From assembly GCA_050181375.1 (NCBI GenBank), contig JBFXDF010000195.1, positions 1 through 7,490 on the forward strand: a DNA stretch of 7,490 nt. Direction: 5' to 3'. Every line of letters starts with the position of its first letter. The first letter of the stretch is position 1. The stretch is from DATARH01 sp050181375. Its GTDB lineage: Bacteria > Pseudomonadota > Alphaproteobacteria > ATCC43930 > CGMCC-115725. The notes below the pieces were generated by a model. That model ran no database searches. It was not told the DNA's origin and saw only the letters and a program-made list of their open reading frames with translations. This document shows positions 1 through 6,274 of the stretch, one piece after another. Both the position numbers and the translations under genes were made by a program.

Positions 1-1057
1 CGATTTCGTCTTCCGTCGTGGTCCAGCCCAGGCTGACGCGGATCGTGCAGCCGGCGATATGCGGCGGCAATCCCATCGCTTGCAGCACATGGCTGGGGCC
101 CACCTTGCCCGACGAGCAGGCCGCGCCGGCGCTGACCATCACCCCGTCGAGATCGAGCGCGATGACCTGCGTCTCGGCCGCGACCCCGGGCAGGGCGAGT
201 GCCGTCGTGTTCGGCAGGCGCGAAGCGCCCGCGCCAACCACCACCGCGTCCGGCACCGCCCGCAGCGCCACCATTTCGAGGCGATCGCGCATTTGGCGCA
301 CCCTGTCGTAATCGGCGAGACCGGCGAGCGCGGCCTCGGCGGCGGCGGCAAAACCGGCGATGCCAGGCAGGTTCTCGGTGCCCGCGCGGCGACCGCGCTC
401 CTGTCCTCCGCCGCGCAATAGCGGGGCCGGCTCGGCGCCGCCGACAACGACGAGAGCGCCCACCCCCGGCGGGCCGCCGATCTTGTGCGCCGACAGGCTG
501 ACGAGATCGGCGCCGGTGGCGGCGGCGTCCAGCGGGATCTTGCCGGCGGCCTGCACGGCGTCGCAGTGGAACAGCGCGCCGTGCGCATGCGCGATTGCAG
601 CGATGCGGGCGGCCGGTTGCAAGACCCCGGTCTCGTTGTTCGCCAGCATGACCGAGACCAGCGCCGGACGCGGATCGGCCCGCAGCATCGCGTCGAGCGC
701 GCCGAGATCGACAATTCCGTCGCGATCGACTGGGATGCGTTCGGCTTCGGGTATGGCCTGCAGCACCGAATTGTGCTCGACCGCCGAAACCAGGACCCGC
801 TCGCGACCGCCGCCAAGCAGCGCAAGGTGGTTCGCTTCGGTGCCGCCGCTGACGAAAATCACCCCGTCGGGTTCCGCGCCGATCTGCAAGGCAACCGTCT
901 CGCGCGCCCGCTCGATGCCGTGCCGCGCGATGCGGCCCGAGCGATGCACCGAGGACGGATTTCCTCCTTGCGCCAGCGTCGCGCCGACTGCCGAGATCGC
1001 CTCGGGCCGCGGCGGCGCCGTCGCGTTCCAGTCGAGATAGGTGTCGCGCCGGATCAT
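1..1057 (-). CDS. iscS: Cysteine desulfurase (NifS/IscS family), 3' end cut by window edge
   Basis: This is a PLP enzyme that converts L-cysteine to alanine and passes the sulfur as a persulfide to Fe-S cluster scaffolds in the cytoplasm. 352 codons are visible with no stop; relatives have about 380-400, so roughly 30 or more residues lie beyond position 1. Visible family marks are the N-terminal LDWNATAP, GGTEANHLAL near residues 71-80, VEHNSVL with PLP-stacking His95, NNETG at 140-144, CDAVQ with Asp166 and Gln169, the PLP lysine Lys192 in SAHKIGGPPG, RRAGTEN at 223-229, and the catalytic Cys314 in GAACSSGK. The ATG at 1057 is chosen because an in-frame stop sits two codons upstream. No Shine-Dalgarno sequence precedes it; the upstream bases are pyrimidine-rich, so translation may be coupled to what lies before it. 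The gene follows cysE and an IscR-like gene on the same strand. iscS is used by analogy with the alphaproteobacterial iscR-iscS-suf arrangement; a nifS-like label is equally fair. Confidence 0.95.
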   Translation of the reverse strand, partial: MIRRDTYLDWNATAPPRPEAISAVGATLAQGGNPSSVHRSGRIARHGIERARETVALQIGAEPDGVIFVSGGTEANHLALLGGGRERVLVSAVEHNSVLQAIPEAERIPVDRDGIVDLGALDAMLRADPRPALVSVMLANNETGVLQPAARIAAIAHAHGALFHCDAVQAAGKIPLDAAATGADLVSLSAHKIGGPPGVGALVVVGGAEPAPLLRGGGQERGRRAGTENLPGIAGFAAAAEAALAGLADYDRVRQMRDRLEMVALRAVPDAVVVGAGASRLPNTTALALPGVAAETQVIALDLDGVMVSAGAACSSGKVGPSHVLQAMGLPPHIAGCTIRVSLGWTTTEDEI

Positions 1058-1060
1058 CGT

Positions 1061-1153
1061 TCAACAAGACAAAGAAGGGATCAGCACGGAATGTCGGCAA
1101 CCAGCCGGGATGTGGTATCCATAGCCGCGCTTTTCATCGTAACCCGATTTCAT
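1061..1153 (-). CDS. Possible 30-residue small ORF coupled between iscR and iscS
   Basis: This open frame begins with an ATG that overlaps the stop of the upstream regulator (ATGA). It ends in a TGA three bases before the desulfurase ATG (TGA-ACG-ATG), so it fills the whole intercistronic gap. The peptide starts MKSGYDEKRGYGYH, is rich in Gly and Tyr, and has cysteines at residues 19 and 30, the latter being the last residue. No signal peptide, membrane segment or known domain is visible. Only a weak purine stretch precedes it, so it would depend on coupling to the regulator. It could be a real small protein, a leader whose translation carries ribosomes to the SD-less desulfurase start, or chance. 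A frame of 30 codons can occur by chance in G+C-rich DNA; the coupling at both ends is the only argument for it. Confidence 0.3.
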   Translation of the reverse strand: MKSGYDEKRGYGYHIPAGCRHSVLIPSLSC

Positions 1154-1623
1154 TCCAGCCGGGCCGCCTGGGCTGCGTGACCGCCGCGCCGCGGCGCGAA
1201 GCTGGTGCCGAGCACCCGCCGCTCGCAGACATCGCCGAGCGACACCGAACTCAGGTAGAGATAGATCTGGCGGCCCAGCTCTTCCCAGAGGTCGTGCGTC
1301 AGACACCGGCTGCGGTCGCCGCGGCAGCCGACTGCCATGCCGGGTTGGCAGCGCACCGCCTCGATTTTCTCGTCGACCGCGAGAATGATGTCGGAAATGC
1401 GGGTGTCGTCGCGGTCATGCGCGAGCAGATATCCGCCGCCCGGTCCGCGCACGCTCTTAACGAGACCGCCGCGCCGCAATCTGGCAAAAAGCTGCTCGAG
1501 GTAGGGAAGCGAGAGCTCCTGGCGCCGGGCGATCTCGGCGAGCGGGACCGGCCGCGCCTCGCCGTGCCGGGCAAGATCGACCATCGCCATCACCGCGTAG
1601 CGCGCCCTGGTGCCGAGCTTCAT
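1150..1623 (-). CDS. iscR: Rrf2-family transcriptional regulator, IscR-like Fe-S sensor
   Basis: A 157-residue cytoplasmic DNA-binding regulator of the Rrf2 family, the usual length for IscR. The N-terminal winged helix starts MKLGTRARYAVMAMVDLA, followed by the recognition-helix region LSLPYLEQLFARLRRGGLV (about 38-55) and the wing SVRGPGGGYLL (57-67). The linker VDEKIEAVRC leads to Cys92, Cys100, Cys107 and His110 (RCLTHDLW). These match the order of the [2Fe-2S] ligands of E. coli IscR (Cys92, Cys98, Cys104, His107) but with longer spacing, so cluster binding is likely though not proven. In IscR the cluster state decides which promoters are repressed; here the likely targets are its own operon and downstream Fe-S assembly genes. 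The start is fixed by the typical MKL N-terminus. A strong AGGAGGAGGG lies about 13-17 bases upstream, farther than usual. The gap from cysE is 29 bp, so the two are probably co-transcribed. Confidence 0.93.
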   Translation of the reverse strand: MKLGTRARYAVMAMVDLARHGEARPVPLAEIARRQELSLPYLEQLFARLRRGGLVKSVRGPGGGYLLAHDRDDTRISDIILAVDEKIEAVRCQPGMAVGCRGDRSRCLTHDLWEELGRQIYLYLSSVSLGDVCERRVLGTSFAPRRGGHAAQAARLE

Positions 1624-1652
1624 CGCCCCGTGCTCACCCTCCTCCTGTCGGC

Positions 1653-2405
1653 CTATGGCTGCGCCCCGACCCGCCGCCGCACCGGATCGGCCCCGGCCGT
1701 CTCCGCCGCGCCGCGCGGCCCGTTCCGGCTCTCGCTCTCGCGTTCGAGTTCACCGAGGCGGGCGCGCAGGCTCGTGACCTCGTCGAGCAGCGCGTTCAGC
1801 GCCCGCGCGATCGGATCGGGGATCTCGCCCGTAAAGCCGTAGGGGGCGAAAATCGGCTCAGGCGGGTGCGGGGCGTCACGTCCGGGCTCGCGCCCGACCG
1901 GCCGTGCCGGGATGCCGACCATCGTCGCGCCGTCGGCGACTTCCTTCAGCACGACCGCCTGAGCGCCGATGCGCGCGCCGTCGCCGACCCGGAACGGTCC
2001 CAGCACCTGCGCGCCGGCGCTGACGATGACATCGTTGCCGAGGGTCGGGTGCCGTTTCTGACCGCGTTCAAGCGAGGTGCCGCCCAGGGTCACATCCTGG
2101 TACAGCGTGCAATCGTCGCCGATTTCGGCGGTTTCGCCGATCACGACCCCCATGCCGTGATCGATGAACAGCCGCTTGCCGATACGCGCGCCGGGATGGA
2201 TCTCGATCCCGGTGGCAACGCGTCCCAGATGCGAGACGAACCGCCCGGCGAGGCGCCATCCGCGCTCCCACAACCAGTGCCCGATGCGGTAGAACAGCAG
2301 CGCCTGGAAGCCGGGATAACAGAGGACGACCTCCAGCCGAGAACGGGCCGCCGGATCGCGGGCGAGCGTTGCGTCAATCTCGTCACGCAGGTTTCTGAGA
2401 AGCAT
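1653..2405 (-). CDS. cysE: Serine O-acetyltransferase, short (Bacillus-like) CysE type
   Basis: It makes O-acetylserine from serine and acetyl-CoA, the first committed step of cysteine synthesis, in the cytoplasm. From the ATG at 2405 it has 250 residues: a short N-terminal helical part (LRDEIDATLARDP) with YPGFQALLFYRIGHWLW at 30-46, then left-handed beta-helix hexapeptide repeats (about 65-190). GIEIHPGARIG places Glu68 where E. coli CysE has catalytic Asp143, a substitution seen in Bacillus-type enzymes. FIDHGMGVVIGETAEIG places His83 at the catalytic histidine. YQDVTLGGT and the later VVGIPARPV-like segment (MVGIPARPVG) are also typical. A helical tail near 215-235 (RALNALLDEVTSLRARLGEL) may form a coiled coil. 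The frame stays open up to an ATG at 2606, but those 67 extra residues lack family resemblance and lie in the promoter region. A GTG at 2414, three codons upstream, is an alternative start. It precedes iscR, linking cysteine supply to Fe-S assembly. Confidence 0.94.
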   Translation of the reverse strand: MLLRNLRDEIDATLARDPAARSRLEVVLCYPGFQALLFYRIGHWLWERGWRLAGRFVSHLGRVATGIEIHPGARIGKRLFIDHGMGVVIGETAEIGDDCTLYQDVTLGGTSLERGQKRHPTLGNDVIVSAGAQVLGPFRVGDGARIGAQAVVLKEVADGATMVGIPARPVGREPGRDAPHPPEPIFAPYGFTGEIPDPIARALNALLDEVTSLRARLGELERESESRNGPRGAAETAGADPVRRRVGAQP

Positions 2406-2442
2406 CGCGATCACTATATCTTGCCACCGAGCCTGCCGGCGA

Positions 2443-2458
2443 GCCTCCGACTGGAGGC
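2443..2458. repeat. Short perfect hairpin upstream of cysE
   Basis: GCCTCC-GACT-GGAGGC is a six-base-pair stem with a four-base loop, ending 38 bp upstream of the cysE ATG. No T-run follows on either strand, so it is not an obvious intrinsic terminator. If cysE is transcribed from further upstream, the hairpin would lie in its leader RNA; it could also be a protein-binding site or chance. Confidence 0.4.
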
Positions 2459-2482
2459 GCCGTCGCGAGGCTGCGGGTCGAG

Positions 2483-2603
2483 GGTACAATTGTCCGACTA
2501 ACCGAATCAAGTTTATGAGGCAACAAGGTAGGGTGTCCGGGGCGAACCCATGGAAAAGCCACAGTCTCTTCGCTGAAAATCTAGAGTCGTTAAGTCGGAA
2601 TTG
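2483..2603. promoter_or_regulatory. Divergent cysE/hydrolase control region with inverted motif copies
   Basis: The 212 bp between the two start codons (2406-2617) are less G+C-rich than the flanking genes and must hold both promoters. A minus-strand copy GTTAGTCGGACAATTG (2502-2487) and a plus-strand copy GTTAAGTCGGAATTG (2589-2603) face opposite directions. Candidate minus-strand promoter elements are TTGATT (2509-2504) with weak TACCCT (2485-2480), 18 bases apart, and a TATAGT (2418-2413) only eight bases before the cysE ATG that lacks a good -35. No promoter is convincing. A shared operator is possible; IscR or an iron regulator would be natural candidates given the operon, but no known consensus is recognised. 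Confidence 0.3.
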
Positions 2604-2617
2604 CATCGAGATCGGAC

Positions 2618-3298
2618 ATGCCTGACGTGATCATCAACGGCCCGGAAGGGCGCATCGAGGGCCGCTATCACCATGCCCGCACCGCCGCGGCGCCGATGGC
2701 CGTCGTCCTGCATCCGCACCCGCTGCACGGCGGGACGATGAACAACCGGGTCGTGTACACGCTTTATCAGGCTTTCGTGCGCCGCGGATTTTCGACGCTG
2801 CGCTTCAATTTCCGCGGCGTCGGGCGCAGCCAGGGCAGCTTCGACCGCGGCGAGGGTGAGTTGGCGGACGCGGCCGCGGCACTCGACTGGCTGCAGACCT
2901 ACAATCCCAACGCCGCGTCGTGCTGGGTGGCGGGATACTCGTTCGGCGCCTGGATCGGCATGCAGCTATTGATGCGCCGGCCCGAGATCGAGGCCTTTAT
3001 CTCGGTCGCCCCACCCGCCAATTCCTATGATTTCAGCTTCCTCGCGCCGTGCCCGTCGTCGGGTCTGATCCTGCACGGCGATCAGGACAGCGCCGTGCCG
3101 CCCGACTCGGTACAAAAGCTCGTGCACAAGCTGTCGCATCAGCGCGACATCAAAATCGAGTTCCGCAAGATCCCCGGGGCGGACCATTTCTTCGCCGATC
3201 CCGAGCCGCTGGGAACGCATGTCGATGCGTATATCGGAGCGCACCCGCGTTTCGCGGCGCCGGCCCCCACCGCGGCCCCGGCCGGCCGGGGCCGCTAG
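2618..3298 (+). CDS. Alpha/beta hydrolase, dienelactone-hydrolase-like (COG2945 type)
   Basis: A 226-residue soluble hydrolase of unknown substrate. The fold is shown by LHPHPLHGGTMNN (31-43, the oxyanion-region loop), LRFNFRGVGRSQG (61-73), the nucleophile elbow GYSFGA with Ser108, the acid in HGDQDSAVP (Asp157 most likely) and GADHFF with His190, so the catalytic triad is complete. There is no signal peptide. The last 16 residues are an Ala/Pro/Gly/Arg-rich tail coded by very G+C-rich DNA that contains a perfect palindrome. The ATG at 2618 fits the family N-terminus (PDVIINGPEGRIEGRY); only a weak GAG seven bases upstream serves as ribosome site. The gene is divergent from cysE and convergent with cyoD. 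Relatives are often found beside cysteine desulfurase and suf genes in alphaproteobacteria (recalled, not checked), which hints at, but does not prove, a link to that pathway. Esterase, thioesterase or dienelactone hydrolase activity cannot be told apart here. Confidence 0.92.
   Translation: MPDVIINGPEGRIEGRYHHARTAAAPMAVVLHPHPLHGGTMNNRVVYTLYQAFVRRGFSTLRFNFRGVGRSQGSFDRGEGELADAAAALDWLQTYNPNAASCWVAGYSFGAWIGMQLLMRRPEIEAFISVAPPANSYDFSFLAPCPSSGLILHGDQDSAVPPDSVQKLVHKLSHQRDIKIEFRKIPGADHFFADPEPLGTHVDAYIGAHPRFAAPAPTAAPAGRGR
3272..3295. terminator. 24-bp perfect G+C palindrome at the hydrolase stop, possible bidirectional terminator
   Basis: GCGGCCCCGGCC is followed directly by its exact reverse complement, giving 12-base arms and no spacer; as RNA it would fold to about ten pairs with a four-base loop. 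It ends on the base before the hydrolase TAG and lies 28 bp from the stop codon of the convergent cyoD, where a two-way terminator is expected. No T-run follows on either strand, so it is not a classical intrinsic terminator. It may act as an RNA 3'-end stabiliser or Rho-linked block, or simply reflect the coding of the Ala/Pro/Gly/Arg tail. Confidence 0.4.
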
Positions 3299-3323
3299 GA
3301 GCCGGTTCAATCGGCGAGTTGCC

Positions 3324-3680
3324 TCATGGCATGTTCGTCATGTTCGCGTCCAGATTGGCGATAATCCAGATCGAGCCGGAGATCACCAGAAACACGATCA
3401 ATATCCCGAAAGCGAGCGCCAGGATATTGTTCGTGTGGTCGGGCCCGCTGCCCAGATGCAGAAAGAAGACGAGGTGCACACCGATCTGCGCGAAGGCGAG
3501 CACGACGAGACCGACCGGTATCCCGGGCGGCCACAAGAGGTCGGTTTGCGACACGACAAACGATGCGATCGTCGCCAGGATCGCGAGGACCAGCCCCACC
3601 GTGTACGACCGCCATGTTGCGGTCGGCTCGCCTTCGACGCCGGGCGCCCGGTCGTCTAAAACCCGCTCGCTGCCGTGCAT
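3324..3680 (-). CDS. cyoD: Cytochrome bo3 ubiquinol oxidase subunit IV
   Basis: A 118-residue small membrane subunit (E. coli CyoD has 109) that helps assemble and stabilise the oxidase around the CuB site of subunit I. Three hydrophobic helices are visible at about 27-44, 56-77 and 85-108. The pattern fits the family: TWRSYTVGLVLAILATIASF, then IPVGLVVLAFAQIGVHLVFFLHL, then ILALAFGILIVFLVISGSIWI before a short polar end. The ATG at 3680 shares its A with the cyoC TGA (TGATG), so translation is coupled. The same frame stays open far upstream inside cyoC, but that part is a shadow. It is the last gene of the operon: cyoE, which often comes next, is replaced by a convergent hydrolase gene. Confidence 0.95.
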   Translation of the reverse strand: MHGSERVLDDRAPGVEGEPTATWRSYTVGLVLAILATIASFVVSQTDLLWPPGIPVGLVVLAFAQIGVHLVFFLHLGSGPDHTNNILALAFGILIVFLVISGSIWIIANLDANMTNMP

Positions 3681-4306
3681 CACCGGGCTCCCATAAGGTA
3701 AACCAGCGTCAAGACGCCGACCCAAACGATGTCCAAGGCGTGCCAGAACAGGCTGAAGCACAAGACGCGCTGCAGCACGGGCTGCCGCAATCCCTTCACG
3801 GCCACCTGCGCGACCATGTAGACCAGCCAGAGCAGGCCGGCCGTGACATGGGCGCCGTGCATGCCGACCAGGCTGAAGAAGCTCGACAGAAACGCGCTGC
3901 GCGACGGACCCGCCCCGGCCGCGACCATGCTCGCGAATTCCGTGGCTTCGATAAAGAGGAAGGCGGCGCCGAGCGCGAAAGTGAGCGCGGCGAAAATCAG
4001 AAAGCTGCTGCGCCGCCCGCGCTCGGCGGCAAGCGCGCCGAGCCCGGCGGTGTAGCTCGAGACCAGGAGGCACATGGTTTCGATGAAGACATGGGTGAGG
4101 TTGAACAGTTCGCGCCCGGTCGGTCCGCCGGCGGTGTTGCCCGACAACACCGCATAGGCCGCGAACAGTCCCGAGAACATCACCATGTCGCTCAGGATGA
4201 AGATCCAGAACCCGTATGCGACAACGATGCGCGCCGGCGCCGGGCCGCCGCCGCCGTGTCCGCGCGCGAGTTCGGTTGGGGCCGCTTCGAGTGTCGTCAC
4301 GGTCAT
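3680..4306 (-). CDS. cyoC: Cytochrome bo3 ubiquinol oxidase subunit III
   Basis: A 208-residue membrane subunit (E. coli CyoC has 204) of the heme-copper oxidase subunit III family. It carries no redox centre and supports the stability and turnover of subunit I. After a polar, glycine-rich N-terminus come five membrane helices: YGFWIFILSDMVMFSGLFAAY (about 31-51), a second near 73-92 (FIETMCLLVSSYTAGLGAL), a third near 100-120, a fourth at SLVGMHGAHVTAGLLWLVYM (about 142-165) and a fifth at CFSLFWHALDIVWVGVLTLVYL near the end. The acidic residue in FIEATEF and the GMHGAHV and WHALD(I)VW motifs are typical. The ATG at 4306 overlaps the cyoB stop by four bases (ATGA). In-frame sequence upstream to 4444 is a shadow of cyoB. 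Confidence 0.96.
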   Translation of the reverse strand: MTVTTLEAAPTELARGHGGGGPAPARIVVAYGFWIFILSDMVMFSGLFAAYAVLSGNTAGGPTGRELFNLTHVFIETMCLLVSSYTAGLGALAAERGRRSSFLIFAALTFALGAAFLFIEATEFASMVAAGAGPSRSAFLSSFFSLVGMHGAHVTAGLLWLVYMVAQVAVKGLRQPVLQRVLCFSLFWHALDIVWVGVLTLVYLMGAR

Positions 4307-6273
4307 GCCGCCTGCCTCCCGGCCAAACGGTCCCGTTCGGCCAGAGCGATTTGCGCGGCCGGGATTTCGCGTTCGCGCTCGTCGCTCCAGCCGAACACCA
4401 GCACCGTGATCGCGATCGCGAGAAGGCCGAGGATGGCAACCCACCAGATGTGCCAGATCAGCGCAAACCCGACAAACGACGCGAAAAAGGCGATGATGAA
4501 CCCGATCGGGGTGTTGCGCGGCATTTCGATGGCTTCATAGGCCGGCTCGGCCGGTCTCAGCCCTTGCTGCTTCATCTCCCAGAAGGCGTCGATCGTCTCG
4601 ACCTTTGGCAGCACCGCGAAGTTGTAGGAAGGCGGGGGCGACGAGGTCGCCCATTCGAGGGTGCGGCCGTTCCAGGGATCGCCGGTCAGGTCGCGGCGGC
4701 GCTGACGCGTGCGGATGCTGACATAGAGCTGCGCGATCTGACACAGGATGCCGCAGAAGATCACGAGGGCGCCGAATTCGGCGACCAGCAGCAGCGGCTG
4801 CCAGGAGGGGTCGGGAATGTGCTGCAGACGCCGGGTCATTCCCATCAGACCCAGCGCGTAGAGCGGCCCGAAGGCAAGATAGAATCCGAGCAGCCAGCAC
4901 CAGAAGCTGGCCTTGCCCCACCGTTCGTCGAGCGTGAAGCCGAACGCCTTCGGAAACCAGTAATTGTAACCCGCCAAAATGCCGAACAACACGCCGCCGA
5001 TGATCACGTTGTGGAAATGCGCCACCAGGAACGTACTGTTGTGCAGCACGAAATCGACCGGCGGCACCGCCAGCAGCACGCCGGTCAAGCCGCCGATCAC
5101 GAAGGTCACGATGAACCCGACGGTAAACAGCATCGGCGTCGCGAAGACGATGCGGCCGCGGAACATCGTGAATATCCAGTTGAATACCTTGACACCGGTC
5201 GGAACCGCGATAATCGCCGACATGATGCCGAAAAATGCGTTCACGTCGGCGCCCGCCCCCATCGTGAAGAAATGGTGCAGCCAGACCATGAACGAGAGAA
5301 TGCAAATCCCCAACGTCGCAAGCACCATAGAGCGATAGCTGAACAGCGCCTTTCCGGAGAACGTCGGAACTACTTCCGAGAAAATGCCGAACGCCGGCAG
5401 GATAAGGATATAGACCTCCGGATGACCCCACGCCCAGAACAAATTGACATACATCATCTGGTTGCCGCCGGCGTCATTCGTAAAAAAATGCATGCCGAGA
5501 TAGCGGTCGAGCAGCAGCATTATGAAGGTGACCGTGAGGATCGGAAACGCGGCGACAATCAACAGGCTCGACGCCAGTGCGGTCCAGCAGAATACCGGCA
5601 TGCGCATATAGGTCATGCCGGGCGCGCGCAATTTGAGGATTGTCGTCACGAAATTGACCCCGGTCAGCAGCGTGCCGATGCCGGAAATCTGCAACGACCA
5701 GAGGTAGTAATCGACGCCGACATCCGGCGAGAACGCCAACTCGGACAGCGGCGGATAACCCATCCAGCCGGTGCGCGCGAAATTGCCGATGACCAGCGAC
5801 AGGTTGATCAAGAGCGCGCCCGACGCGGTGAGCCAAAAGCTGACCGAATTGAGCACCGGAAAGGCGACATCCCGCACCCCGAGCTGCAGCGGCACGACAA
5901 AGTTCATCAGACCGATGACGAGCGGCATCGCCACGAAAAAGATCATGATCGAGCCGTGCGCCGAGAAGATCTGATCGTAGTGCTCGGGCGGCAGATAGCC
6001 TTGCGACTGACCGACCGCGATCGCCTGCTGCGTGCGCATCATGATCGCGTCGGAATAGCCGCGCAGCAGCATGATAAGACCCAACGTGATGTACATGACG
6101 CCGATGCGCTTGTGATCGACGCTGGTAATCCAACCCCGCCACAGATACGGCACCCACCCCTTGATGGTGATCAGCGTCAGCACCGCGACGATTACCAGCA
6201 CCACCACCCCGCCGGCATAGAGAGGCAGCGGTTCGTTGAGCGGGATCGCCGCCCAGCTCAGCCTGCCAAGCAT
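4303..6273 (-). CDS. cyoB: Cytochrome bo3 ubiquinol oxidase subunit I
   Basis: The catalytic subunit (656 residues; E. coli 663): it oxidises ubiquinol, reduces O2 to water at the heme-copper centre and pumps protons across the inner membrane. Counting from the ATG at 6273, all key residues fall on the E. coli numbers: quinol site Arg71, Asp75, His98 and Gln101; low-spin heme ligands His106 and His421; CuB ligands His284, His333 and His334 with Tyr288 of the His-Tyr crosslink; high-spin heme ligand His419; D-channel Asn124, Asp135, Asn142 and Glu286; K-channel Thr359 and Lys362; heme-propionate Arg481 and Arg482. The sequence has the many hydrophobic helices of the family, and LTGDPW(N)GRTLEWATSSPPP at about 529-548 is a quinol-oxidase signature. 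Nothing suggests loss of function. The cyoA stop lies one base upstream and cyoC overlaps by four bases. The very long open frame on the opposite strand is a shadow. Confidence 0.99.
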   Translation of the reverse strand: MLGRLSWAAIPLNEPLPLYAGGVVVLVIVAVLTLITIKGWVPYLWRGWITSVDHKRIGVMYITLGLIMLLRGYSDAIMMRTQQAIAVGQSQGYLPPEHYDQIFSAHGSIMIFFVAMPLVIGLMNFVVPLQLGVRDVAFPVLNSVSFWLTASGALLINLSLVIGNFARTGWMGYPPLSELAFSPDVGVDYYLWSLQISGIGTLLTGVNFVTTILKLRAPGMTYMRMPVFCWTALASSLLIVAAFPILTVTFIMLLLDRYLGMHFFTNDAGGNQMMYVNLFWAWGHPEVYILILPAFGIFSEVVPTFSGKALFSYRSMVLATLGICILSFMVWLHHFFTMGAGADVNAFFGIMSAIIAVPTGVKVFNWIFTMFRGRIVFATPMLFTVGFIVTFVIGGLTGVLLAVPPVDFVLHNSTFLVAHFHNVIIGGVLFGILAGYNYWFPKAFGFTLDERWGKASFWCWLLGFYLAFGPLYALGLMGMTRRLQHIPDPSWQPLLLVAEFGALVIFCGILCQIAQLYVSIRTRQRRRDLTGDPWNGRTLEWATSSPPPSYNFAVLPKVETIDAFWEMKQQGLRPAEPAYEAIEMPRNTPIGFIIAFFASFVGFALIWHIWWVAILGLLAIAITVLVFGWSDEREREIPAAQIALAERDRLAGRQAA

Positions 6274-6274
6274 G

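Noticed and set aside
139..825. A 228-codon minus-strand frame inside the desulfurase gene
   Set aside because: Low-complexity Arg/Ser/Pro-rich product in a different frame from the clear desulfurase reading.
1177..2501. Plus-strand open frames of about 210-220 codons opposite iscR and cysE
   Set aside because: Antisense shadows of two well-identified genes, with no recognisable domain.
2513..2576. Tiny ORFs in the cysE/hydrolase gap (12 codons minus strand, 8 codons plus strand)
   Set aside because: No ribosome sites, no coupling to the downstream genes and lengths expected by chance.
2406..2606. N-terminal extension of cysE to the ATG at 2606
   Set aside because: The 67 extra residues do not look like the CysE family and would leave only 11 bp between divergent start codons with no room for promoters.
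3245..3257. Small hairpin CCGCG-TTT-CGCGG near the hydrolase end
   Set aside because: Five-pair stem inside coding sequence without a T-run; easily chance in this base composition and weaker than the adjacent palindrome.
3681..4439. Long in-frame extension upstream of cyoD
   Set aside because: It lies within cyoC in another frame; the true cyoD start is the coupled ATG at 3680, giving normal family length.
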